Of a stretch of 16,886 bases of DNA, positions 6,246-13,404 are shown piece after piece. The position numbers and the translations under genes are program-made. The number at the start of each line of letters is the position of its first letter. Positions within the stretch are counted from its first letter, which is position 1. The notes below the pieces were generated by a model, which searched no databases, was not told the DNA's origin, and saw only the letters and a list, made by a program, of their open reading frames with translations. This DNA is from Micrococcales bacterium UBA7469 (lineage in GTDB: Bacteria; Actinomycetota; Actinomycetes; Actinomycetales; Microbacteriaceae): positions 7,637-24,522 of the forward strand of contig DLPB01000024.1 of assembly GCA_002479805.1 (NCBI GenBank), written 5' to 3'.

Positions 6246-7502
6246 CTAGTCTTTGTCTGCTCCGAAGCTGTAGGCAAGTTCACCGTGAACCACGGTGTCG
6301 ATGCCGGCAATCTCATCCTCGGCTTTTACTCGGAAGCCGATTGTCTTTTCGATCGCGTAGCCAATTAGCAACGCCATTACGAAGCTGTAGACCAGAACTG
6401 CGACTGAGCCAAGAGCCTGGATGCCCAGCTGCTCCCAACCGTAACCGAAGGCCAAGCCAACTCCGTTGCCGAACAGACCAATCCAAAGGGTTCCGATCAG
6501 ACCGCCAACTAGGTGAATGCCAACCACATCGAGTGAGTCATCGAAGCCAAGGCTGAACTTTAGGTCGATAGCTAGAGCACAGACAACACCTGCTACTGCT
6601 CCCAGCGCGATCGCCCAGATTGGGTCAACCGACGCGCAAGCCGGAGTAATGGCAACAAGGCCTGCAACAACACCTGATGCTGCGCCAACGCTAGTTCCCT
6701 TGCCGTGCTTGATCTTCTCAACCGAGATCCATCCGAGCATGGCCGCAGCTGGAGCAGCGATGGTGTTGATGAAAGCCACAGTTGCCACACCGTCAGCCGC
6801 TAGCTCGCTACCGGCGTTGAAGCCGAACCACCCGAACCAGAGCAGTGCCGCTCCGATAAGGGTAAGAGGGACGTTGTGTGGCTGCATGATTCCCTTGGAG
6901 AAGCCAAAGCGCTTGCCCAAGACCAGTGCCAGTGCCAGTGCCGCCGCTCCGGCGTTGATGTGGACTGCGGTGCCGCCGGCGAAGTCGATTGCACCTAGCT
7001 TGTCGACGATCCAGCCACCCTGGTCGGATGGAATGAAGTTGAAGACCCATCCAGCTACTGGGAAGTAAACCAGCGTTGCCCACAAACCAGCAAACACCAT
7101 CCATGCTCCAAACTTGGCACGGTCAGCAACCGCTCCAGAGATTAGCGCGACGGTAATAATTGCGAAGGTTGCCTGGAACGAAACGAAGGCTAGCTCCGGG
7201 AAGGCACCGACCGGCGCCGCCGCCTCTGCAACCTGTGCAGTTAGACCCAGTGCGTTGGTGTCGATTCCAATCAGGTGCGGGATTCCGATCCAGCCAGCGT
7301 CATCGATGTCTGCGAAGGTGATGGCATATCCGTAAAGCACCCAAAGCACGGACACTAGACCCAATGACCCAAATGAGAGCATCATCATGCTCACAACGCT
7401 CTTCGCCTTTACTAGGCCTCCGTAGAAGAACGCTAGCCCCGGTGTCATCAGCAGCACAAACGCCGCCGAGAACAGGACAAAAGCGGTGTTTCCCTGATCC
7501 AT
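6246..7502 (-). CDS. amtB: Ammonium transporter, Amt/MEP family, canonical twin-His
   Basis: Membrane ammonium transporter of 418 residues, first gene of the tandem pair. It keeps both pore histidines, H181 (DFAGGTAVHIN) and H330 (DDSLDVVGIHLVGG). It also has TPGLAFFYGGL (20-30), WFGWFGFNAGSEL (222-234) and the C-terminal EIAGID...HGELAY segment typical of PII contact. It aligns with the downstream copy over its whole length, differing mainly in the periplasmic loop (about 63-105) and at position 181, so the two are paralogues from a duplication. The start ATG at 7502 is preceded by GAGAGGG with a 7-nt spacer. Upstream lie a leader hairpin and a tandem GlnR-like motif shared with divergent nhaA, which suggests nitrogen control. 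No PII gene follows. Confidence 0.96.
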   Translation of the reverse strand: MDQGNTAFVLFSAAFVLLMTPGLAFFYGGLVKAKSVVSMMMLSFGSLGLVSVLWVLYGYAITFADIDDAGWIGIPHLIGIDTNALGLTAQVAEAAAPVGAFPELAFVSFQATFAIITVALISGAVADRAKFGAWMVFAGLWATLVYFPVAGWVFNFIPSDQGGWIVDKLGAIDFAGGTAVHINAGAAALALALVLGKRFGFSKGIMQPHNVPLTLIGAALLWFGWFGFNAGSELAADGVATVAFINTIAAPAAAMLGWISVEKIKHGKGTSVGAASGVVAGLVAITPACASVDPIWAIALGAVAGVVCALAIDLKFSLGFDDSLDVVGIHLVGGLIGTLWIGLFGNGVGLAFGYGWEQLGIQALGSVAVLVYSFVMALLIGYAIEKTIGFRVKAEDEIAGIDTVVHGELAYSFGADKD

Positions 7503-7526
7503 AGTCTTACCCTCTCGTAAAGTTAG

Positions 7527-7548
7527 ACGAGTCCAACAAAGAACTCGT
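7527..7548 (-). repeat. Small inverted repeat in the leader of the first amt gene
   Basis: ACGAGT (7527-7532) and ACTCGT (7543-7548) form a 6-bp stem with a 10-nt loop, about 25 nt before the amt start codon. It could be a leader hairpin or a protein-binding palindrome; there is no sign of a known riboswitch. Confidence 0.35.
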
Positions 7549-7564
7549 GTGCTTATTTTTGGGC

Positions 7565-7592
7565 TTGAAAGTTTCGAAATAGTGCCTAGTTT
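7565..7592 (+). promoter_or_regulatory. Probable nhaA promoter
   Basis: -35 TTGAAA (7565-7570, 5 of 6 to consensus), 16-nt spacer, -10 TAGTTT (7587-7592, fits TAnnnT). The predicted start near 7599 leaves a leader of about 24 nt that holds GGAGG (7614-7618), 4 nt before the GTG start of nhaA. The promoter overlaps the GlnR-like repeats. Confidence 0.5.
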
Positions 7593-7609
7593 TGTTTCGG
7601 GCTTGTAAA
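7571..7609 (-). promoter_or_regulatory. Tandem GlnR-like operator in the amt/nhaA divergent region
   Basis: Read on the minus strand the region is TTTAC-n6-GAAAC-n7-GGCAC-n6-GAAAC. The published actinobacterial GlnR site is, as I recall, gTnAC-n6-GaAAC, often in tandem with a similar gap. Both GAAAC halves are exact and each left half matches all but one fixed position. It lies 69-107 nt upstream of the first amt start codon, where a nitrogen activator would be expected. No glnR gene is in the window, so the binding protein is inferred. Confidence 0.5.
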
Positions 7610-7622
7610 CGATGGAGGCAAA

Positions 7623-8747
7623 GTGAAGAGTGATCGCTCGGCTGCGCTCGCACTTATGGCGGCTGCAATTGCCGGTCTGGTGTTAGCCAATTCCCCATTT
7701 GGAACAAGCCTTTTGGAGTTCAAGCACCTTTACCTCGGACCGGAGTCTTGGGGACTCAAGCTGAGCATCGAGCACTGGGTGTCTGATCTATTTCTCGCAG
7801 TGTTTTTCTTGGTTGCCGGACTAGAACTTAAATACGAACTCAGAAGCGGTGTGTTGTCAAAACCTGCCACCGCCATGGTGCCGATTATCGCCGCTATGGG
7901 TGGAGTCCTGGTCCCCGCCCTCATCTACGTTGCACTCAACGCAGGTACCGATGGGATTCGAGGCTGGCCAATACCAACCGCAACCGATATCGCCTTTGCG
8001 CTAGGTGTGCTCGCGATCTTTGGTAGGGGTTTGCCGAAACAAGCTCGAATATTCCTGCTGGCGCTTGCGATCTTCGACGACTTGGTAGCAATCTTGATCA
8101 TCGCGGTGTTCTTCACCTCAGACCTAGAGGTTTCTTGGCTAATTGCGGCAGTGGCAGTTGCCTTGCTGCACTTGCTGCTTGAGAGATTCAAACGACTGCC
8201 GCTAAACCTAGTTCGGCTTATTAGCTTCCTGGTGCTTTGGTATTTCGTCCTTCAGTCGGGCGTTCACGCTACGATCGCAGGTGTGCTGCTCGGGCTAATC
8301 ATCCCGGCTCGCAAGGCCCATGTTCTGGTTGGAAAGATTCAACCTTGGACAAACGCTTTGGTCTTGCCGCTGTTTGCATTTTTTGCCGTTGCGATCGAAT
8401 TGCCCAGTTTTAGCGGCTCAAACTCGAATGTCTTCCTGGGCATTGTCATCGGCCTTCCGCTGGGAAAGATTGTCGGTATCACGGTATTCGCACTGGTGGC
8501 AAACCTTCTGGCGAAACAGGATGCGCGTATGGAGCTGAAAGCCCTGGACTTTTTGGCAGTAGCTGCGCTTGCCGGAGTTGGCTTCACAGTCTCGCTTCTG
8601 ATGGCAAAGCTGGCCTTTGAAGATTCGCCGGAAATCGCTGCCGAGGCAACCCTCGCCGTGATTTTGGGTTCAGTTATCTCAATGATGATTGGCGCTGCGC
8701 TAGCGCAGGCCCGTGGCAAGCACTATCGCAAACTGCAGGGTCAGTAA
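7623..8747 (+). CDS. nhaA: Na+/H+ antiporter NhaA
   Basis: Inner-membrane antiporter exchanging cytoplasmic Na+ (or Li+) for protons, for salt and pH homeostasis. Length 374 residues (E. coli NhaA 388). Key motifs: PTATDIAFALGVL (118-130) with D122 equal to E. coli D133; LAIFDDLVAI (148-157) with the ion-binding pair D152-D153 equal to D163-D164; SGVHATIAGV with the pH-sensing His equal to H225; and a Lys in PLGKIVGI at the K300 region. The start GTG at 7623 has GGAGG 4 nt upstream. The gene ends 7 nt inside the 3' end of the convergent ZapE-like gene, with no terminator in between. Its promoter overlaps the GlnR-like motif of the amt genes. Confidence 0.96.
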   Translation: MKSDRSAALALMAAAIAGLVLANSPFGTSLLEFKHLYLGPESWGLKLSIEHWVSDLFLAVFFLVAGLELKYELRSGVLSKPATAMVPIIAAMGGVLVPALIYVALNAGTDGIRGWPIPTATDIAFALGVLAIFGRGLPKQARIFLLALAIFDDLVAILIIAVFFTSDLEVSWLIAAVAVALLHLLLERFKRLPLNLVRLISFLVLWYFVLQSGVHATIAGVLLGLIIPARKAHVLVGKIQPWTNALVLPLFAFFAVAIELPSFSGSNSNVFLGIVIGLPLGKIVGITVFALVANLLAKQDARMELKALDFLAVAALAGVGFTVSLLMAKLAFEDSPEIAAEATLAVILGSVISMMIGAALAQARGKHYRKLQGQ

Positions 8748-9742
8748 AGCTCGCTTAGCGCGCCGATTCGAGAAACTGCCCTTAGATACTTTTTGCGGTA
8801 ACCACCAGAAAGCATCGTGCTAGAGAAAACCTTGGTTGCACTTATTGCTCCAGAAGTTCTCAGCGGTATTTGCTGCTCGTAGAGCCGATCGACGAGTGCC
8901 ACCAGTCTAAGTGCCGCAACCTGATCTTCAAGTTCATAGACGTCGTAGATTGCCAGCGCACCGACATCAGAAATCAGCCGACGGAACTTAGTCGGGTGAA
9001 TCGTCGCAAGCAGCGTTAGAAGCTCGGAGAACTTCATCGCATAGGGGTCGGACTGGTAGCCAATCCAATCTTGGAGCTCAGTTATTGAGAGATTTCTGGA
9101 ATCGGCACTCGAATCGCGGTGACGATAGTCCTCGCCATCAACCGAGATGATGTCGAAGCGCTCCCCCAGTCCCTGGATTTCACGCTTGAAGTCCTCGGCA
9201 GCGAATCTACCCTGACCTAAAGCATTTGGCGGGGTGTTTGAGGTGGCAGCAAACTTCACACCAACTGCTGATAACTCCTTGAGAAAGCGAGACATCAGCA
9301 TGGTGTCGCCGGGATCGTCTAACTCAAACTCGTCAATGCAAATCAAGCCGAATTTCGAGAATTCTTTGACCGCGGTCTGAAACCCGATGTAGCCAACCAG
9401 GCTGGTGTACTCCAGGAAGCTACCAAAGGCCTTATGGCCCTTGAACTCATGCCAAATTGACGCGAGTAGGTGAGTCTTGCCAACTCCAAAACCTCCGTCG
9501 AGGTAAATTCCCGGCGCAGTACTCACCTTAGAGAACAGTTTTGCCCGTTTTCCGGTTACGAATTGTTGCGCTCGCTCCACCGCTTCCTGCTGGGAGGGGA
9601 AATTGGCGTCAGGTCGGTAGTTTTCAAACCGCGCTTTAGTGAATTCTGGAGGCGGCAGAAGCTGTTTGATTAGCTCTGTCGGGGTTATATCTGGGAGAAT
9701 TTCAGGGAGGGAATTCGCACCTGTAATGCGCTGTTCTAGCAA
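8741..9742 (-). CDS. zapE: ZapE/AFG1-like AAA+ ATPase
   Basis: P-loop ATPase of 333 residues of the ZapE/AFG1-LACE1 family; the E. coli member acts on the FtsZ ring and the mitochondrial member in protein quality control. Walker A GFGVGKTHL is at about 84-92, Walker B LICIDEFELDD at 133-143 (the family-specific DEF), and sensor-1-like ATSNTPP at 166-172. The helix before Walker A, SQQEAVERAQQFV, is also family-like. I chose the TTG at 9742 because GGGAGG (9750-9755) lies 7 nt upstream; a TTG at 9775 would place that site inside the gene and add 11 residues. Divergent from the sulfurtransferase gene and convergent with nhaA, with a 7-nt overlap. From memory, M. tuberculosis Rv2670c is the orthologue, next to RibD-like Rv2671. 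Cellular role in this organism is unknown. Confidence 0.9.
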   Translation of the reverse strand: MLEQRITGANSLPEILPDITPTELIKQLLPPPEFTKARFENYRPDANFPSQQEAVERAQQFVTGKRAKLFSKVSTAPGIYLDGGFGVGKTHLLASIWHEFKGHKAFGSFLEYTSLVGYIGFQTAVKEFSKFGLICIDEFELDDPGDTMLMSRFLKELSAVGVKFAATSNTPPNALGQGRFAAEDFKREIQGLGERFDIISVDGEDYRHRDSSADSRNLSITELQDWIGYQSDPYAMKFSELLTLLATIHPTKFRRLISDVGALAIYDVYELEDQVAALRLVALVDRLYEQQIPLRTSGAISATKVFSSTMLSGGYRKKYLRAVSRIGALSELY

Positions 9743-9749
9743 AATGAAT

Positions 9750-9755
9750 CCTCCC
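9750..9755 (-). promoter_or_regulatory. Ribosome binding site that fixes the zapE start
   Basis: GGGAGG on the minus strand, 7 nt before the TTG at 9742, within the longer frame that opens at 9775. It supports the shorter protein. Confidence 0.7.
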
Positions 9756-9790
9756 AGATTCGAAAGTTTAGACAAAAGATAAGGACTGAG

Positions 9791-10669
9791 ATGTCAGAAA
9801 CCGCAAGAATCTCCGGTTATGCCCACCCAGACGTTCTAGTTACAACCGAGTGGTTGGAAGAGAATTCCGCAAAGGTGAGGATCGTAGAGTGCGATGAAGA
9901 CGTATTGCTCTACGAGGTAGGCCACATCCCAGGTGCCGTAAAGCTGGATTGGCACACCGAGCTTAACGATCAAGACAAGCGTGACTACTTGGATGGTGAG
10001 CAGTTCGCCGAACTGATGAAGAAAAAGGGAGTTGACCGCAATGACACCGTGGTGCTTTACGGAGACCGTTCGAACTGGTGGGCAACTTATGCATTTTGGG
10101 TCTTCAAGCTCTTTGGACACGAGGATGTCAGGATCCTCAATGGTGGGCGTGCAAAGTGGATTGCCGAAGGTCGTGAAATAACCCGTGAGGTCCCAGCTCC
10201 TGCCGAAGTGAACTATCCGGTTGTGCAGCGTGACGACAGCACCATTAGGGCATTCCGCGATGACGTACTTATTCACCTGGGCAAGCCTTTAGTTGATGTG
10301 CGTTCCAAGCCTGAGTACACCGGAGAGCGTCTTCACATGCCGGACTATCCAAACGAGGGTGCATCTCGCGGTGGTCACATTCCAACAGCAGCATCCATCC
10401 CCTGGTCTTCTGCAATCCTTGAGGACGAGACTTTCAAGGATGTTGAAGCATTGAAGGCCATTTACTTCGATGCCACCGGGTTTAATCCCTCAGATGATTT
10501 CGTTGCATATTGCCGCATTGGAGAACGCTCCAGCCACACCTGGTTTGTGTTGAAGTATCTCCTCGGCGTGAAGAACGTAAGGAACTACGACGGGTCCTGG
10601 ACGGAGTGGGGCAACTTGGTCGGAGTTCCGATTGTCACCGGTGAGGAACCTGGAGTATTCGTCCGGTGA
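9791..10669 (+). CDS. sseA: Thiosulfate/3-mercaptopyruvate sulfurtransferase (tandem rhodanese)
   Basis: Moves sulfane sulfur from thiosulfate or 3-mercaptopyruvate to an acceptor through a cysteine persulfide. Length 292 residues with two rhodanese domains: an inactive N-terminal one (about 13-130, with D92 in LYGDRSNW where an active domain has Cys) and a catalytic C-terminal one (about 155-285) with the active loop CRIGERS (C241). HIPGAVKLDW (45-54) and GGHIPTAASIPW (194-205) are the matching CH2A-type motifs. The ATG has AAGGA 5 nt upstream. The stop overlaps the GTG of the SufE gene by 4 nt, which suggests joint expression and sulfur delivery into Fe-S or cofactor synthesis. The sseA-SufE pair is conserved in actinobacteria (Rv3283-Rv3284 from memory). 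Which sulfur donor is used cannot be read from sequence. Confidence 0.95.
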   Translation: MSETARISGYAHPDVLVTTEWLEENSAKVRIVECDEDVLLYEVGHIPGAVKLDWHTELNDQDKRDYLDGEQFAELMKKKGVDRNDTVVLYGDRSNWWATYAFWVFKLFGHEDVRILNGGRAKWIAEGREITREVPAPAEVNYPVVQRDDSTIRAFRDDVLIHLGKPLVDVRSKPEYTGERLHMPDYPNEGASRGGHIPTAASIPWSSAILEDETFKDVEALKAIYFDATGFNPSDDFVAYCRIGERSSHTWFVLKYLLGVKNVRNYDGSWTEWGNLVGVPIVTGEEPGVFVR

Positions 10670-11094
10670 ATTCAAATGCCGCTGCGGTTGTAGAAGATTT
10701 CATCTTCCTAGAAGAGCGAGATCGACTACAGCTGTTGCTCGAATTCAGCGAACAGCTCCCTGTTCTCGATGAACGCTTTGGTTCCAACCCTGAGTTGCTG
10801 GAGCGTGTCGAGGAGTGCCAGTCTCCGGTCTTTATTGCGGTTGAGGGCAATCCTCAGAAGGTAACGCTTCACTTTTCCGCTCCTCAGGAAGCGCCAACCA
10901 CCCGTGGATTCGCATCCGTGCTAAATGCTGCGCTAAATGGCCAATCCGCGCAGGAGATCATTGATCTTCCTGACGACTTTCCCTCCATGCTGGGCCTAGA
11001 TCGCTTGATTTCACCGCTTAGGGTCAGGGGTATGCGAGGGATGCTGGCACGCATCAAGCGCAAGACCAGGGAAATCGTTGCCGCAAGTAACTGA
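10666..11094 (+). CDS. sufE: SufE-family sulfur acceptor protein
   Basis: Fe-S metabolism protein of 142 residues that accepts sulfur from a cysteine desulfurase (SufS type) and passes it to the scaffold. The active cysteine is C51 in VEECQSPVFIAVE, matching the GCQS motif of SufE. The C-terminal part follows the family pattern (LPDDFPSMLGLDRLISPLRVRGMRGM). The GTG start overlaps the sulfurtransferase stop by 4 nt (GTGA), so translation is probably coupled. The neighbour suggests that SseA-derived sulfur may also reach this protein; that link is inference. The 3' end overlaps the next gene by 17 nt. Confidence 0.92.
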   Translation: MNSNAAAVVEDFIFLEERDRLQLLLEFSEQLPVLDERFGSNPELLERVEECQSPVFIAVEGNPQKVTLHFSAPQEAPTTRGFASVLNAALNGQSAQEIIDLPDDFPSMLGLDRLISPLRVRGMRGMLARIKRKTREIVAASN

Positions 11095-11659
11095 CTCGTT
11101 TGGCAGCTACCGGCTAGCCTCTCCCGCGTTTTTCAAGCAGCTAGTTTCCGGTTTCGCAGTCACCGCATCGCTGGTATGCGATGAGCAGGGCCGCACGGTC
11201 TCTCCATTAGGTTCTTCAAAGGGGCTTGGCAATGCCACGGATCTAGAACTTTTGATTGCGCTCAGGCGTCAAGCAAGTGTCGTCTTGACATCTGGTGCGA
11301 CATTTAGGGCTGATGAATATCGATTTCCTAGGTCAGCCGACCTCGCGGTGCTCTCAAGACATACCGTTGACATTGAGGTTCCCGCTGGCAGAAAACTCCA
11401 CCTGAGTGCATCGGGGTTCGGCGAGGCTATTGACGAGTTTTTGAACCGCCAGTACGGGCGCATTCATGTTGAATACGGCCTGACTGGGATTACGGAAGTT
11501 GTGGCTAAAGGACTTTTAGACGCACTATTTCTCTCTTCGAAGAGTCTGGATGGAGTTCAGCATCTCGCGAAGAATCTCGGCGTTGAGCCAACTTTCATTG
11601 AACTCTCGGACCTTTACATTGGCTTGGTGGCGTGGCAAACCGGCCGATTGAAAAGCTGA
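11078..11659 (+). CDS. Divergent RibD C-terminal / pyrimidine reductase-like protein
   Basis: A 193-residue protein resembling the RibD_C (dihydrofolate reductase-like) fold. The strongest match is LLIALRRQASVVLTSGATFRADEYR (about 59-83), which follows the family pattern of an LR helix, a V-L-V strand and a G-x-T-x-R-A-D nucleotide-binding turn. A later segment, HVEYGLTGITEVVAKGLLDALFLS (about 129-152), fits the EGGPTLL...GLVDEL region, but EGGP is replaced by EYGL. There is no deaminase domain, so it is not a complete RibD. It starts with TTG at 11078, overlapping sufE by 17 nt, with AGGGA about 7-9 nt upstream. From memory a RibD-like gene (Rv2671) also lies beside the ZapE-like gene in M. 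tuberculosis. Substrate unknown; activity may be altered or lost. Confidence 0.7.
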   Translation: MPQVTDSFGSYRLASPAFFKQLVSGFAVTASLVCDEQGRTVSPLGSSKGLGNATDLELLIALRRQASVVLTSGATFRADEYRFPRSADLAVLSRHTVDIEVPAGRKLHLSASGFGEAIDEFLNRQYGRIHVEYGLTGITEVVAKGLLDALFLSSKSLDGVQHLAKNLGVEPTFIELSDLYIGLVAWQTGRLKS

Positions 11660-11662
11660 GTA

Positions 11663-11668
11663 TAAATT
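11663..11668 (+). promoter_or_regulatory. Possible -10 element for a leaderless DUF3000 transcript
   Basis: TAAATT fits TAnnnT and ends exactly 6 nt before the GTG start at 11675, the same geometry as before mqo. The 15-nt gap holds no ribosome binding site. No -35 is clear. Inference from spacing. Confidence 0.4.
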
Positions 11669-11674
11669 TACGAA

Positions 11675-12235
11675 GTGGACATCGACCTCTCCCCCCTTAG
11701 CCCTGCGTTCGCCGGCATGCTTGAGAGGTTCAAGCAGGTTGAATCAAGACCTGAGATCTCCCTCACTCAGATCCCCTCGCCTCAAGGAATAGCACCTGAA
11801 GCAATCGCGATTGCCGCAGAGGTCAATCATGAGACAGCTACAGACCATGGCGTGTCGAGACTGGTTTTCTGTCGAGACCCACAACAGCCAGAGGGCTGGA
11901 ATTCCGAATTCCGAATCATTGGCTACGCCAAGAGTCCAATCGAACTCGACATGGCTAAGGATGAGTACCTCTCCGCGCTTCCTTGGGAATGGCTGAAAGA
12001 TTCACTATCTCAAGCCGGTGCCAAATTTGCATACGATGCCGGCACAACCACCACCGTGCTATCTACTGGACACGGCTCACTAATCTCTCAACCACAGCAC
12101 GCAGAGCTGGAGATTCGTGCATCCTGGGCGCCGCTAGATTTCGACCTGACTCCACATCTTGAGGGCTGGATTGAGCTGCTTGCACTTATCTCAGGACTCC
12201 CACCTAAGGACTCGAAAGTAGTGAGGCTTTCTTGA
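11675..12235 (+). CDS. DUF3000 family protein
   Basis: 186 residues matching the actinobacterial DUF3000 family, of unknown function. Recognisable blocks are RPEISLTQIPSPQGIAPEAIAIAAEV (about 25-50), SRLVFCRDP...GWNSEFRIIGY (about 61-85), SALPWEWLKDSL (about 99-110) and the C-terminal ELEIRASWAP...LEGWIELLALISGLPP. No signal peptide or membrane segment is seen. It starts with GTG at 11675 without a ribosome binding site and may be read from a leaderless message. Its stop overlaps the TTG start of RNase D by 4 nt, so the pair is probably translationally coupled. The DUF3000-RNase D-dxs order is that of Rv2680-Rv2681-Rv2682c as I recall. The tight linkage hints at an RNA-related role, but this is not shown. 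Confidence 0.88.
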   Translation: MDIDLSPLSPAFAGMLERFKQVESRPEISLTQIPSPQGIAPEAIAIAAEVNHETATDHGVSRLVFCRDPQQPEGWNSEFRIIGYAKSPIELDMAKDEYLSALPWEWLKDSLSQAGAKFAYDAGTTTTVLSTGHGSLISQPQHAELEIRASWAPLDFDLTPHLEGWIELLALISGLPPKDSKVVRLS

Positions 12236-13404
12236 GGCTAGATAAGCCACGGCTAGCGGTTTTCACGGTTGATTCGAATGCGTCGCTCGACGACCTCATC
12301 GAGGCACTTTCGGGCGCGGCTCAGGTAGCTATCGATGCAGAGCGCGCCAGTGGCTTTCGCTACAGCCAAAAGGCCTACCTGATTCAAATCGCGATCCGAG
12401 ACAAGGGCATTTGGTTAGTTGACCCTGTCGCGGATGTCGATTTATCGGCACTCGTCGAGCATCTGAACTCGAAGACCTGGCTGCTGCATGCCGCCACACA
12501 AGACCTGCCGTGCCTGGCGGAGCTGGGCTTCATGCCAGCTGCCCTGGTTGACACAGAACTGAGCGCTCGCATCCTTGGGCTAGAAAGGGTGGGTCTGGGC
12601 TCGGTATGCGAAAACCTGCTGGGTATTGAACTAGCCAAGGAGCACTCAGCAGCAGATTGGTCGCAGCGTCCACTGACCCAAGAAATGCTTGATTATGCGG
12701 CCTTGGACGTAGACGTAATGTTCGAGCTGTGGGAAAAACTGCAAGAGCTAGCGCTGGAGGCAGGCAAGACTGAATGGCTAAATCAGGAATTTCACCACCT
12801 ACTTAGCTTCAAGCCCAAACCGCCGCTTGATGAGCCGTGGCGAGGTTTGCCAGGCATAAGTCGCATCAAAGACTTGGCAAAGCTCAAGATTGCTGCCGCC
12901 CTTCACGCTGCTAGGGATGCAATCGCTATCGAGAAGGATGTTGCACCGGGCAGGCTAATCCCAGATCGATCGATCATGGCGGCGGTCAATCAGGCCCCAA
13001 AATCACGCAGCGAGCTTGCAAGCAACAAGGAGTTCCAAGGTCGGGCATCGAGAACCTTGCTCTCAGTATGGTGGGATGCCATCGCGAGGTCGCAAGAACT
13101 TGATATCAGTCTCGAGCCGGCCGATCGCGGCAATGGAATCCCCAACCACAAGAGCTGGGAGCGACGCTTCCCAGACGCGCACCATCGGCTCGAATCAGTT
13201 CGACCGCTCGTGCTTTCGCTTGCAACCGAATTAGACATTCCAATCGAGAACCTACTCACCCCGGATTTCTTGCGACGGGTTTGCTTCGAACCTCAACCTG
13301 ATGTAGCGGAACAGCTGCGCTCGCTAGGCGCTAGACAATGGCAGGTCGAGTTGGTTACTGAAGTGATTCAGATGGGTCTGCAACAGGCTGCTCAATCGGC
13401 TTAG
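12232..13404 (+). CDS. rnd: Ribonuclease D family 3'-5' exonuclease with HRDC domain
   Basis: DEDDy-type 3'-5' exoribonuclease, 390 residues, likely in tRNA or stable-RNA maturation. Exo I is AIDAERAS (D35, E37); Exo II is in LLHAATQDLPCL (D91); Exo III is DYAALDVDV (Y155, D159). All four acidic residues and the Tyr are present, so it should be active. An HRDC domain follows at about 205-285 (LPGISRIKDLAKLKIAAALHAARD), then a longer C-terminal region as in actinobacterial members. The TTG start overlaps the DUF3000 stop (TTGA). The 3' end runs 50 nt into the 3' coding end of dxs on the other strand. Confidence 0.95.
   Translation: MRLDKPRLAVFTVDSNASLDDLIEALSGAAQVAIDAERASGFRYSQKAYLIQIAIRDKGIWLVDPVADVDLSALVEHLNSKTWLLHAATQDLPCLAELGFMPAALVDTELSARILGLERVGLGSVCENLLGIELAKEHSAADWSQRPLTQEMLDYAALDVDVMFELWEKLQELALEAGKTEWLNQEFHHLLSFKPKPPLDEPWRGLPGISRIKDLAKLKIAAALHAARDAIAIEKDVAPGRLIPDRSIMAAVNQAPKSRSELASNKEFQGRASRTLLSVWWDAIARSQELDISLEPADRGNGIPNHKSWERRFPDAHHRLESVRPLVLSLATELDIPIENLLTPDFLRRVCFEPQPDVAEQLRSLGARQWQVELVTEVIQMGLQQAAQSA

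Noticed and set aside
6517..7068. Plus-strand open frame of 183 codons inside the first amt gene, and a similar one at 5124-5561 in the second
   Set aside because: The two are alike only because the amt genes are paralogues; Ser/Ala/Pro-rich antisense shadows with no family features.
7561..7605. Direct repeats GGGCTTG (7561-7567 and 7599-7605)
   Set aside because: Noted in the divergent region but too short to call alone; spacing does not fit a known regulator as well as the GlnR-like GAAAC repeats do.
9756..9790. Divergent promoters between zapE and sseA
   Set aside because: A TAAACT box on the minus strand (9765-9770) could be a -10 for zapE, but no acceptable -35 lies at the right distance, so I did not annotate it.
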